A stretch of DNA of 64,000 nucleotides from Roseburia hominis. Lineage in GTDB: Bacteria; Bacillota; Clostridia; Lachnospirales; Lachnospiraceae. The notes under the pieces are model-generated. The model was given only the letters and a program-made list of their open reading frames with translations. It did no database searches and was not told where the DNA came from. A program made the translations under genes and the position numbers. This document shows, piece by piece, positions 44,866-53,290 of the stretch. The DNA lies in assembly GCF_021531695.1 (NCBI RefSeq), contig NZ_JADYUI010000001.1, positions 1 to 64,000 of the forward strand, given 5' to 3'. Position 1 is the stretch's first letter. Every line of letters begins with the position of its first letter.

Positions 44866-45930
44866 TTACTTTACGATTGTTGTCCAACCATATTTGTCTT
44901 CTAATCTGCCCCACTGAATTCCAGTTAAGGTATCATATAATTTCTGTGTCAATTCACCAATTTCAAAGTTGTTGATTGTTACAACGTCATCTTTGTAGCA
45001 AAGTTCTCCAACCGGTGAAATAACAGCTGCAGTACCTGTTCCGAATACTTCTTCCAAAGTACCGTCATGTCCTGCCTTCATCAAATCATCAACGGATAAC
45101 CTGGTTTCATTTACCTTATATCCCCAGTCTCTTAAGATATGAATCATGGAATCTCTGGTAACACCCGGAAGGACAGTTCCTTCAATCGGTGCCGTATAAA
45201 TCTCACCGGAAATCTTAAACATGATATTCATCGTTCCTACTTCTTCCACATATTTACGATGCTCACCATCTAACCAGAGAACCTGTGCATAACCTTTCTT
45301 CTCAGCCTTTACCTGACCTAAAATAGATCCTGCATAGTTACCACCGCATTTTGTAAATCCGGTACCACCTTTTACGGCACGAACCAATTCATCTTCTACT
45401 AAGATTTTTACCGGATTTAATCCTGCTGCATAATAAGCGCCTACCGGACAACAGATAATCATAAACTTATAGGAAGAAGCCATATGTACGCCAAGTGCTG
45501 CCTCTGTTGCGAACATAAATGGTCTGATATATAAGGAAGTATTTGGTTTAGATGGAACCCAGTCAGCTTCCTGTTTTACCAATGCTTTTACTGCTTCTAC
45601 GAACATTTCTTCCGGAAACTCCGGCATGCAAAGTCTCGCATTGGAATTAATCATTCTTCTTGCATTCATCTCCGGACGGAACAACTGAATCTGTCCATCT
45701 TCCCTGCGATATGCCTTTAAACCTTCAAATGTCTCCTGTGCATAATGTAAAGTCACACATGCAGGATCTAATGTAATCGGTCCTTCCGGTACAATTCTTG
45801 CATCATGCCATCCTTCATCTTTCGTCCAATCCATGATAAACATATAATCTGTCATATATTTACCAAAGCCAAGATTATCCTGATCCGGTTTCTCCTTTAA
45901 TACTTCTCTTTTCTCAAATCTGATATCCAT
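44866..45930 (-). CDS. ilvE: Branched-chain amino-acid aminotransferase
   Basis: A 354-residue class IV PLP enzyme that interconverts leucine, isoleucine and valine with their keto acids. It contains LDPACVTLHYAQETFEGLKA, the PLP-lysine region GGTGFTKCGGNYAGSILGQ and VLPGVTRDSMIHILRDWGY. The start is the ATG reading MDIRFEKREVL because GGAGG lies upstream; an earlier in-frame ATG does not fit the site. It is monocistronic with its own promoter and no T-box leader that I can see. Confidence 0.96.
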   Translation of the reverse strand: MDIRFEKREVLKEKPDQDNLGFGKYMTDYMFIMDWTKDEGWHDARIVPEGPITLDPACVTLHYAQETFEGLKAYRREDGQIQLFRPEMNARRMINSNARLCMPEFPEEMFVEAVKALVKQEADWVPSKPNTSLYIRPFMFATEAALGVHMASSYKFMIICCPVGAYYAAGLNPVKILVEDELVRAVKGGTGFTKCGGNYAGSILGQVKAEKKGYAQVLWLDGEHRKYVEEVGTMNIMFKISGEIYTAPIEGTVLPGVTRDSMIHILRDWGYKVNETRLSVDDLMKAGHDGTLEEVFGTGTAAVISPVGELCYKDDVVTINNFEIGELTQKLYDTLTGIQWGRLEDKYGWTTIVK

Positions 45931-45994
45931 TATATCGACCTCCAAAATCTCTTTATGCTCTGTCTATTCTTGCTTGGCAGATACCTTGTCATTC

Positions 45995-46023
45995 ATTATT
46001 ATACTTTTTTTTGTTACTGTCAA
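45995..46023 (-). promoter_or_regulatory. Promoter of ilvE
   Basis: On minus, a perfect -35 TTGACA (46018-46023), a 17-base spacer and -10 AATAAT (45995-46000), about 65 bases before the ATG. Confidence 0.65.
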
Positions 46024-46173
46024 GATTATTCCTGGAGCTTATGCAGCATATATTTACAAGTTATGGGAAAATCATTTCCTATTACTTGTATTTATGTCAT
46101 AAAATATTCAAAAATTATGCACTTTTACTTCTGTTTTCATTTTTCTTCTACAGATACCTTAAAATTTTCACAT

Positions 46174-46204
46174 AAAAAAGAAGCACAGGAGCATTTCCCG
46201 TGCC
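46174..46204 (-). terminator. Terminator of the pur operon
   Basis: On minus, GGCACGGG pairs with CCTGTGC around AAATGCT, followed by TTCTTTTTT. It lies 23 bases past the purB stop. Confidence 0.88.
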
Positions 46205-46226
46205 ACTTTTCACAAAAATCTTTATA

Positions 46227-47681
46227 CTAGACATTAATTTCTGCTTTTACACCAAGCAATTCCTTATTCTTTTCCAAAATCGGATTTACTACATCACGCA
46301 AGAATACATCAACCTGATATGGTGCACGTCCTACATATTTTGCCGGGTCCATATTTGCCTGCAATTCTTCCAATGTAAGATGAAAAGACGGATCTGCGGC
46401 AATGAGTTCAAGCAGATTGTTTTCTTTTCCTTCCTGCTTTACATTCTTTCCTGCTTCCATAGAAAGCTGTCTGATCTTTTCATGCAGTTCCTGACGATCT
46501 CCGCCTTTTTTTACCGCATCCATCATAATATTCTCTGTTGCCATAAACGGAAGTTCTGCCATCATGTGCTTACGGATTACTTTATCATATACAACCAGAC
46601 CATCCACAACATTTAAGCACAAATCTAAAATTCCATCAATTGCAAGAAATCCTTCCGGAATAGATAAACGCTTATTGGCAGAATCATCTAAGGTTCTCTC
46701 AAACCACTGTGTTGCAGAAGTAATTGCAGGATTTAACGCATCCACCATAACATAACGTGACAAGGAAGCAATACGCTCACTACGCATTGGATTTCTCTTG
46801 TATGCCATGGCAGAGGAACCAATCTGATTCTTTTCAAATGGTTCTTCCACTTCCTTTAAGTGCTGCAATAAACGAATATCATTTGACATTTTATGCGCAC
46901 TTGCAGCAATTCCTGCCAAAACATTAGCTACACGGGTATCTACTTTTCTGGAATAAGTCTGTCCTGATACCGGATAACATTCTTCAAATCCCATCTTCTT
47001 TGCAATCATAGGATCAATTTTATCGATCGTTTCCTGATCTCCGTCAAACAATTCCAAAAAGCTTGCCTGTGTTCCGGTTGTTCCCTTAGAACCTAATAAC
47101 TTAAGACTGCCAAGAACATATTCAAGGTCTTCTAAATCCATCAAAAATTCCTGTGTCCAAAGAGTTGCTCTTTTTCCAACTGTTGTCGGCTGTGCCGGCT
47201 GAAAATGCGTAAATGCAAGCGTTGGCAAATCCTTGTAGCGTTCTGCAAATTTAGCAAGTTCTGCAATGACATTGACGAGTTTCTTACGAACAAGCTTTAA
47301 TGCCTCTGCCATAATAATGATATCGGTATTATCTCCAACATAACAGGAAGTTGCACCAAGATGAATAATTCCTTTTGCTTTTGGACACTGTTTGCCATAT
47401 GCATACACATGGGACATAACATCATGACGTACCTGTTTTTCTCTTTCCTTTGCTACGTCATAGTTGATATCATAAATGTGAGCTTTCATTTCATCAATCT
47501 GTTCCTGTGTAATTTCCGGCTCACCTTTTTCATTCTTTAATCCAAGTTCCATCTCAGTTTCTGCTAATGCTACCCAGAGTTTTCTCCAAGTGGAAAACTT
47601 CATATCCTGAGAAAAAATATGCTGCATCTCTTTGCTTGCATATCTTTCGGATAACGGACTGCTGTAATTATCTGTACTCAT
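46227..47681 (-). CDS. purB: Adenylosuccinate lyase
   Basis: Acts twice in purine synthesis, releasing fumarate from SAICAR and adenylosuccinate. The 484-residue protein has the fumarase-superfamily signature SSAMAYKRNPMRSERI and the conserved FTHFQPAQPTTVGKRA. It is the third gene of purC-purF-purB, 12 bases after purF. It is longer than the roughly 430-residue Bacillus enzyme and fits the eukaryote-like group found in Clostridia. Confidence 0.96.
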   Translation of the reverse strand: MSTDNYSSPLSERYASKEMQHIFSQDMKFSTWRKLWVALAETEMELGLKNEKGEPEITQEQIDEMKAHIYDINYDVAKEREKQVRHDVMSHVYAYGKQCPKAKGIIHLGATSCYVGDNTDIIIMAEALKLVRKKLVNVIAELAKFAERYKDLPTLAFTHFQPAQPTTVGKRATLWTQEFLMDLEDLEYVLGSLKLLGSKGTTGTQASFLELFDGDQETIDKIDPMIAKKMGFEECYPVSGQTYSRKVDTRVANVLAGIAASAHKMSNDIRLLQHLKEVEEPFEKNQIGSSAMAYKRNPMRSERIASLSRYVMVDALNPAITSATQWFERTLDDSANKRLSIPEGFLAIDGILDLCLNVVDGLVVYDKVIRKHMMAELPFMATENIMMDAVKKGGDRQELHEKIRQLSMEAGKNVKQEGKENNLLELIAADPSFHLTLEELQANMDPAKYVGRAPYQVDVFLRDVVNPILEKNKELLGVKAEINV

Positions 47682-47693
47682 CGTCTCTCTCCT

Positions 47694-49142
47694 TTATTTT
47701 TCGTAGGTTCCGCGGATATCTTCCTTCGGCGGCTCAAGTGGATATTTTCCATTAAAACAACCTTTACAGATTGGAAGTCCTTCTGACAATTCCTCTAACC
47801 GGTCGATATTAAGATATCCCAAAGAATCTGCACCAATAATATCTCGAATCTCTTCGACTGAATGCTTATAAGCAATCAACTGTTCCCGCTCCGGAATATC
47901 CGTACCAAAATAGCATGGCCATAAAAATGGCGGTGAACTGATACGAACATGTACTTCCGTCGCACCGGCATCACGCAACATTTTTACAATTCGATCCGAT
48001 GTCGTACCGCGCACAATGGAATCATCAATCATAATGACACGTTTTCCTGCAACAGCTTCTTTTAATACATTCAATTTAATGCGCACACTGGACTCCCTGC
48101 TGCTTTGTTTCGGCTTAATGAAAGTCCTTCCTACATAACTGTTTTTTACAAATGCAGTACCATAAGGGATTCCGGATTCCATCGCATACCCAAGTGCTGC
48201 CGCATTACCGGATTCCGGCACACCAACTACTAAATCTGCATCTACCGGTGAATCCATGGCAAGAAATCTTCCTGCCTTGATTCTGGAACCATAGACACTC
48301 ACTCCGTCGATATGACTGTCCGGTCTTGCAAAATAAATATATTCAAAAATACATCTTGCCTGCTTTTCCGGTGCAATTGCAAGTGACATATCAGACTGAA
48401 TTCCGCCTTCCGGCGAAATGGTAACAACCTCTCCCGGCAGAACATCACGTACAAACTCTGCACCGATTGTCTCTAAAGCACAGGTTTCAGAAGCAAGAAT
48501 ATATGCATTATCTCTTTTTCCAATGCAAAGTGGCTTAAATCCAAATGGATCTCTTGCTCCAATCAACTTTCTCGGGCTCGCAACTACCAGTGAAAATGCA
48601 CCCTTTAACTTCTTAACCGCACGCTTTACTGCTTCTTCTGCTGTCTTGGAATTTAAACGCTCTCTTGCAATGTGATATGCAATCACCTCAGTATCAATTG
48701 TGGTCTGAAAAATTGCTCCGGTATACTCTAAGTCTTTGCGCAATTCATTTGCATTAATCAGATTCCCATTGTGTGCGAGTGCCAGAGTACCTTTGACATA
48801 ATTAAGCACCAATGGCTGCGCATTTTCTCTGGTGGAGGCACCGGCAGTAGAATAACGCACATGACCTACGCCAATATCACCTTTCATCTTCTCTAAAGTT
48901 TCCGGTGTAAACACTTCATTTACCAGCCCCATATCCTTAGAAACCACTTGTCCCATCGGACCATTTGTGTCACTGACTGCGATACCGCAACTTTCCTGTC
49001 CTCTATGCTGCAATGCAAACAAACCATAATATATCGTAGATGCAACATCTTTTCCATCGAAATCATACATACCAAAGACGCCACATTCTTCATGAAGTCC
49101 ATCAAATGCTTCTGACTGCTTTTTACTTTTATTCGTATCCAT
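47694..49142 (-). CDS. purF: Amidophosphoribosyltransferase
   Basis: Catalyses the first committed step of purine synthesis. The 482-residue precursor has a 19-residue propeptide before Cys20 (LHEECGVFGMYDF), which becomes the N-terminal glutaminase nucleophile. The PRPP-binding motif is RVIMIDDSIVRGTTS. A C-terminal Cys pair, ICKGCFNGKYP, and others suggest the Bacillus-type 4Fe-4S enzyme. It lies between purC (11 bases) and purB (12 bases). Confidence 0.96.
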   Translation of the reverse strand: MDTNKSKKQSEAFDGLHEECGVFGMYDFDGKDVASTIYYGLFALQHRGQESCGIAVSDTNGPMGQVVSKDMGLVNEVFTPETLEKMKGDIGVGHVRYSTAGASTRENAQPLVLNYVKGTLALAHNGNLINANELRKDLEYTGAIFQTTIDTEVIAYHIARERLNSKTAEEAVKRAVKKLKGAFSLVVASPRKLIGARDPFGFKPLCIGKRDNAYILASETCALETIGAEFVRDVLPGEVVTISPEGGIQSDMSLAIAPEKQARCIFEYIYFARPDSHIDGVSVYGSRIKAGRFLAMDSPVDADLVVGVPESGNAAALGYAMESGIPYGTAFVKNSYVGRTFIKPKQSSRESSVRIKLNVLKEAVAGKRVIMIDDSIVRGTTSDRIVKMLRDAGATEVHVRISSPPFLWPCYFGTDIPEREQLIAYKHSVEEIRDIIGADSLGYLNIDRLEELSEGLPICKGCFNGKYPLEPPKEDIRGTYEK

Positions 49143-49153
49143 AGATTCTCCTG

Positions 49154-50035
49154 TTATCTTGTGAATTTCTTTCCTGTCAACAGTTCAAATGCTTCTTTAT
49201 ATTTATCTACTGTCTTTTCAATGACATCATCCGGTAATAAATCATCGTTATCCGGATTCGCTTTTAACCAGTCTCTTACAAACTGTTTATCAAAAGAAGG
49301 CTGGGACTTTCCTGCTTCGTATCCTTCCAATGGCCAGAATCTTGAGCTGTCCGGTGTAAGCATCTCATCTCCAAGAACAACATTGCCATTCTCATCCAGA
49401 CCAAATTCAAATTTGGTATCTGCAATGATGATTCCCTTGCTCAATGCATACTCTGCACATTTCTTATACAATGCAATGGTATACTCTTTTATTTTTGCTG
49501 CATATTCTGCACCTTTTTCCGGGTAAATTTTCTCTAATACCTTAACACTTTCCTCGTATGAAATATTCTCATCATGTAAACCGATTTCTGCCTTTGTACT
49601 CGGTGTATAAATCGGCTCAGGTAATTTATCGGATTCTTTTAATCCTTCCGGCAATTTGATTCCGCAGACAGTCTGTGTTTCCTGATAACTCTTCCATCCG
49701 CTTCCGGTAATGTAACCGCGAACAATACACTCGATTGGAAGCATTTCAAGCTTCTTACACTCCATACTGTTTCCGTCAAATTCTTTTTTCCGGAAAAATT
49801 CCGGCATATCTTTAACATCTGTAGAAAGCATATGATTTGGAACAATATCCTTCGTAAAATCAAACCAGAACTTTGACATCTGTGTCAAAATTGCTCCCTT
49901 ATCCGTAACTTTATTTTTCAAAATAACATCAAACGCAGAGATACGGTCTGTTGCGACAATAATCAAACTATCTCCGTTATCATAAACCTCACGTACTTTT
50001 CCTTCTTTTACCGGTTTAAATTCCTGACTGCTCAT
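49154..50035 (-). CDS. purC: Phosphoribosylaminoimidazole-succinocarboxamide synthase
   Basis: Makes SAICAR from CAIR, aspartate and ATP. The 293-residue protein shows VKEGKVREVYDNGDSLIIVA at the start, ECIVRGYITGSGWKSY and IIADTKFEFGLDENG. It is the first gene of the pur operon, with GGAGG before the ATG, a promoter at 50134-50163 and a palindrome in the leader. The larger size resembles the yeast ADE1-type branch. Confidence 0.96.
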   Translation of the reverse strand: MSSQEFKPVKEGKVREVYDNGDSLIIVATDRISAFDVILKNKVTDKGAILTQMSKFWFDFTKDIVPNHMLSTDVKDMPEFFRKKEFDGNSMECKKLEMLPIECIVRGYITGSGWKSYQETQTVCGIKLPEGLKESDKLPEPIYTPSTKAEIGLHDENISYEESVKVLEKIYPEKGAEYAAKIKEYTIALYKKCAEYALSKGIIIADTKFEFGLDENGNVVLGDEMLTPDSSRFWPLEGYEAGKSQPSFDKQFVRDWLKANPDNDDLLPDDVIEKTVDKYKEAFELLTGKKFTR

Positions 50036-50083
50036 CTTTGTCCTCCATTCAATGCTTACTAAAGATTACATTAGTATTTGTTT

Positions 50084-50102
50084 TTGTATTACATGAATAC
50101 AA
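50084..50102 (-). promoter_or_regulatory. Palindrome in the pur operon leader
   Basis: TTGTATTACATGAATACAA is an inverted repeat with 7-base arms and a 5-base centre. It lies about 30-50 bases downstream of the -10 box, in the untranslated leader of purC. It may be a repressor site for purine control. I see no purine riboswitch. Confidence 0.5.
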
Positions 50103-50133
50103 CACTTTTACCATTTTCATGCAACATATAAAA

Positions 50134-50163
50134 ATTATAATACACGGCTTTCCTTTTCGTCAA
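50134..50163 (-). promoter_or_regulatory. Promoter of purC-purF-purB
   Basis: On minus, -35 TTGACG (50158-50163), an 18-base spacer and a perfect -10 TATAAT (50134-50139), about 100 bases before the purC ATG. The rest of 50164-50286 is T-rich with no gene seen. Confidence 0.7.
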
Positions 50164-50286
50164 TGTGATTACTTCTATTCCCCCTTTTTTTCATGTAGAA
50201 AAAAAAAGTTCTTTTATTATTTTTTTTGTGTATTTTCATTGTCTTATTATTTTTTCTTATAAATGTTGTCAGCTTTGATAATAAAC

Positions 50287-50330
50287 AAGGACTGTTGTTA
50301 CACGCTTTTCGTATAACAACAGCCCTCTCT
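50287..50330 (-). terminator. Hairpin terminator after the small membrane protein gene
   Basis: On minus, GGGCTGTTGTTA pairs with TAACAACAGTCC with a loop around CGAAAAGCG, then CTTGTTTATT. The T tract is weak, but the stem is long. Confidence 0.7.
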
Positions 50331-50357
50331 TTCATATCCTAAAGTAAAGACTTGTTC

Positions 50358-50642
50358 TTATTCTGATTCTATTTTTTCTGTTCCTTCACTTTTTTCTGCT
50401 TCCTGCACCTTTTTTTGCTGTGCTAATCTGGCATCAAACTCTGCTGCCTCTTTTCGCAGATTTGCATAGTTTTTCACAAAAAGCGCAATTGCTATTACAA
50501 CGATAACACCCGGAATGGCAATTCCCAGAATTTTACCGGTATGGGAAACTTTCCCGGCGGCATATATAATTGCAAAACAAGCAAAATACATACAGCATAT
50601 CAGTGTAACAACAAGCGGAATAAGCACCTTCTTCAGCTTCAT
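50358..50642 (-). CDS. Small two-helix membrane protein, unknown
   Basis: A 94-residue protein with two hydrophobic helices (about 6-28 LIPLVVTLICCMYFACF region and 36-56 ILGIAIPGVIVVIAIALFV) and a charged, Glu/Lys-rich cytoplasmic tail that is probably coiled. No family is recognised. The start is the ATG with GGAGG seven bases before it. It follows gpmI by 33 bases on the same strand and may be co-transcribed with it. Confidence 0.8.
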   Translation of the reverse strand: MKLKKVLIPLVVTLICCMYFACFAIIYAAGKVSHTGKILGIAIPGVIVVIAIALFVKNYANLRKEAAEFDARLAQQKKVQEAEKSEGTEKIESE

Positions 50643-50674
50643 AAACAAACCTCCGACCTTTAACTCCCAGTCAA

Positions 50675-52216
50675 TTATTTTTTAATTAACAAAGATTCTC
50701 CGGTCATTTCTTCCGGTTTTTCCATTCCCATCATTTCAATCATAGTAGGAATAATATCTGCAAGACGTCCATTCTCTTTTAATGTATAAGCAGGATCATA
50801 ATTTACCAAAATGAACGGAACCGGATTGGTAGTATGTGCAGTATATGGATCTCCTGTCTCATAATCAACTAACTGCTCAGCATTTCCATGATCTGCACAG
50901 ATAAACATCTGTCCGCCAACTTCAAGTAAAGCATCTACTGCCTTTCCAACGCATTCATCTACTGTTTCTACTGCCTTTACCGCTGCTTCCATAATTCCGG
51001 TATGACCAACCATGTCCGGATTTGCAAAGTTGATAATGATTACATCATATTTATCAGAACGAATGGCATCACATAATTTTTCACATACTGAAGGCGCACT
51101 CATCTCAGGCTGAAGGTCATAGGTTGCAACCTTCGGAGATTTTACAAGGATTCTGTCCTCGCCTTTATTTGGTTCTTCCACACCACCATTAAAGAAAAAT
51201 GTAACGTGTGCATATTTTTCTGTCTCTGCAATTCTCGCCTGTGTTTTTCCGTTTTTCGCAAGGAATTCGCCAAAAGTATTTACAAGCTGTACCTTGTGGA
51301 AAGCAACATCTTTATTCGGAATCGTCGCATCATATTCTGTAAAGCATACAAATGTAACATCTTTTCTGGTTCCTCTGTTAAATCCATCGAAATCATCTGC
51401 ACAGAACGCTCTTGTAATCTCTCTTGCTCTATCCGGGCGGAAGTTATAGAAAATAACAGTATCCTTGTCATTTACCGTAGCAACCGGTTTTCCGTCTTTT
51501 TCTACCACAACCGGAACTACGAACTCATCTGTCACATCTTTTGCATAAGAAGCATCAATGGCTGCAATGGCACTATCTGCTTTCTCTCCAACACCTTCTG
51601 CCATTGCTTTATAAGCAGCTTCCACACGATCCCAACGATTATCACGATCCATTGCATAATAACGACCTTCGATGGTTGCGATTTCTCCGACACCAATTTC
51701 TTGCATTTTTGCCTGCAATTCTTCAATAAAACCTTTTCCGGAAGCAGGAGCCGTATCACGACCATCTAAGAAGCAATGCACATAAACCTTTTCAATGCCT
51801 TCTTTTTTTGCCATCTCAAGCAGACCATAAAGATGTGTATTGTGGCTGTGTACGCCACCATCTGACAACAATCCGCAAAGGTGAAGTGCGGAACCATTTT
51901 TCTTTACATTTTCCATACCTTTTACCAATGCTTCATTTTTAAAGAAATCACCGTCTTCAATTTCTTTTGTGATTCTTGTTAATTCCTGATATACGATTCT
52001 TCCTGCACCCATATTTAAGTGTCCAACCTCGGAATTTCCCATCTGACCATCCGGTAATCCTACTGCCAGTCCACTCGCATACCCCTTCACAAAAGGATAC
52101 TCTTTCATCAACTTATCCATAACCGGGGTCTTTGCCTGTGCAACGGCATTTCCCTCCGTCTTATCATTCAAACCAAATCCATCTAAAATCATCAATACTG
52201 TTGGCTTTTTGCTCAT
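50675..52216 (-). CDS. gpmI: 2,3-bisphosphoglycerate-independent phosphoglycerate mutase
   Basis: Interconverts 3- and 2-phosphoglycerate. The 513-residue protein of the alkaline phosphatase superfamily starts with VLMILDGFGLNDK and has the phosphoserine region DGQMGNSEVGHLNMGAGR. The metal-binding motifs NFANPDMVGHTG and ADHGNAEQL are also present. It has its own promoter, separate from gap-pgk-tpiA, with an operator-like palindrome over the -35 region. Confidence 0.97.
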   Translation of the reverse strand: MSKKPTVLMILDGFGLNDKTEGNAVAQAKTPVMDKLMKEYPFVKGYASGLAVGLPDGQMGNSEVGHLNMGAGRIVYQELTRITKEIEDGDFFKNEALVKGMENVKKNGSALHLCGLLSDGGVHSHNTHLYGLLEMAKKEGIEKVYVHCFLDGRDTAPASGKGFIEELQAKMQEIGVGEIATIEGRYYAMDRDNRWDRVEAAYKAMAEGVGEKADSAIAAIDASYAKDVTDEFVVPVVVEKDGKPVATVNDKDTVIFYNFRPDRAREITRAFCADDFDGFNRGTRKDVTFVCFTEYDATIPNKDVAFHKVQLVNTFGEFLAKNGKTQARIAETEKYAHVTFFFNGGVEEPNKGEDRILVKSPKVATYDLQPEMSAPSVCEKLCDAIRSDKYDVIIINFANPDMVGHTGIMEAAVKAVETVDECVGKAVDALLEVGGQMFICADHGNAEQLVDYETGDPYTAHTTNPVPFILVNYDPAYTLKENGRLADIIPTMIEMMGMEKPEEMTGESLLIKK

Positions 52217-52326
52217 AATTGTTTTCCTCTTTCCTTTATTTCTTTATACAGCATATCCGTATTCTTCCGAAATCTTTTATTCTTTCTGACCTTCGGACAG
52301 CTTTCATTTGCCAAATTACCGCTAAT

Positions 52327-52355
52327 ATTATACACCATCGTGAAAGATTTCACAA
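52327..52355 (-). promoter_or_regulatory. Promoter of gpmI with overlapping palindrome
   Basis: On minus, -35 TTGTGA (52350-52355), a 17-base spacer and a perfect -10 TATAAT (52327-52332). The inverted repeat GTGAAATCTTTCAC (52340-52353) covers the -35 box and part of the spacer, so a protein bound there would block RNA polymerase. Confidence 0.65.
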
Positions 52356-52510
52356 TAATTTTCCCCAAAATATGAAAATCATCTATTAAAAAAATCTTAA
52401 GATTTTCCCCCTTGCATTTCCAGGGACATTATGCTATCGTATTAATCGTTGATAAGACAATTCATTTTATTGTCTTTACTACAAATATGAAAGAAAGCGA
52501 GGTAATAAAA

Positions 52511-52597
52511 ATGATGAATGTAACAATGAAAACAAACAACAACTTAAACTTGAGCATGATTACCTCGGTAATTAGAAAAAATCAAATCTGTCAGTAA
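52511..52597 (+). CDS. Possible 28-residue leader peptide
   Basis: A short frame beginning MMNVTMK and containing NNNLNL, with GCGAGGT seven bases upstream of the ATG. Nine bases covering that site (CGAGGTAAT, 52498-52506) are exactly complementary to ATTACCTCG at 52559-52567 inside the peptide's own coding region. Upstream AAGACAAT/ATTGTCTT forms another stem. A terminator follows at 52631 and a gene at 52713. The arrangement looks like leader-peptide attenuation. Confidence 0.45.
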   Translation: MMNVTMKTNNNLNLSMITSVIRKNQICQ

Positions 52598-52630
52598 TGT
52601 ATGGAATTTTTTCAGATGAAGAATGATTTT

Positions 52631-52657
52631 GCCGTGGCAATTTGCCGCGGCTTTTTT
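52631..52657 (+). terminator. Terminator between leader peptide and the 94-residue gene
   Basis: GCCGTGGCA and TGCCGCGGC pair around ATT, followed by TTTTTT. It would stop transcription before the gene at 52713 unless it is prevented from forming. Confidence 0.85.
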
Positions 52658-52712
52658 AATTGCCGAACCATTCATACTCAGGCACAATTTTTAAACAGAG
52701 GAGAGTTAAAGT

Positions 52713-52997
52713 ATGAATTGGATTTATGAATTAGAAACACAGGGGCTTACAAGCGCTGCCACACAAAGACACACGTTAATCAACACCTGGGCAAGATCGG
52801 AAACCGCATATAACTGTAGCGGTTGCTACTATAGAAAAGACTCCGATTCTTTTGGGTTTGCTTCAAATGCAAAATTAAAGCCAGCTGTTTCTTTCCGGCT
52901 TCATTTTGCAAATGCATTGCGAGCGCTGGCAGATAAAATCTATCCATTAGCGTTTCCATATACAAAAGCATCAACCAGTACATCATTTTGTAAATAA
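52713..52997 (+). CDS. Unknown 94-residue protein
   Basis: Starts MNWIYELETQGLTSAATQRH, with GAGGAG nine bases before the ATG. A CSGCYY motif lies near residue 36. No family is recognised, there is no signal peptide, and there is one mildly hydrophobic stretch near residues 58-75. The gene is preceded by a leader-peptide/terminator module and ends against a large palindromic element. It could also be a non-coding stretch; the ribosome site is the main support. Confidence 0.45.
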   Translation: MNWIYELETQGLTSAATQRHTLINTWARSETAYNCSGCYYRKDSDSFGFASNAKLKPAVSFRLHFANALRALADKIYPLAFPYTKASTSTSFCK

Positions 52998-53100
52998 TCC
53001 CGAATTATTCACAGCAGCCAAGTGAAATCTGTAATTCGTGCGTCAAGCTTGCTTGTAAACCGAATTTATGATTTCACTTGGCGGGTGAATAATTCGGGAT
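52997..53100 (+). repeat. Palindromic element, family 1 copy (tpiA side)
   Basis: Nested inverted repeats: outer ATCCCGAATTATTCAC (52997-53012) with GTGAATAATTCGGGAT (53085-53100), middle CCAAGTGAAATC (53018-53029) with GATTTCACTTGG (53070-53081), inner AATTCG with CGAATT. The whole 104 bases can fold into one long stem. It shares the GAATTATTCACAGC left arm and GGGTGAAT right arm with 20493-20594. No gene lies between here and tpiA. Confidence 0.85.
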
Positions 53101-53147
53101 AATGAATCAAAACATTGTACTGGTACAATAAAAATCAAACTTTGATC

Positions 53148-53181
53148 AAAAAAAGTGAGGTAAGACTTACCTCACTTTTTA
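53148..53181 (-). terminator. Bidirectional terminator downstream of tpiA
   Basis: AAAAAGTGAGGTAAG and CTTACCTCACTTTTT form a perfect stem with T runs on both strands. It serves gap-pgk-tpiA on minus. A separate palindrome, ATTGTACTGGTACAAT, lies at 53114-53129. Confidence 0.92.
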
Positions 53182-53290
53182 TGGATTACATGGCAATAAT
53201 CCTGCAAGACGAAGAGTTTGACTTACGCCTTCTCCCTCTTACATTTATTGTTCACAATCTAAATTGGAATTCACAATAATCAATCACTTA

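Noticed and set aside
45931-46226. T-box leader for ilvE
   Set aside because: No T-box consensus or specifier hairpin is seen, and the predicted transcript leader is only about 60 bases.
46200-46616. Plus-strand open frame over the 3' end of purB
   Set aside because: It is antisense to a certain gene, Phe/Ile/His-rich, and has no ribosome site.
51206-51769. 187-residue plus-strand frame inside gpmI
   Set aside because: It is antisense to gpmI with biased composition; an artefact of codon use in the real gene.
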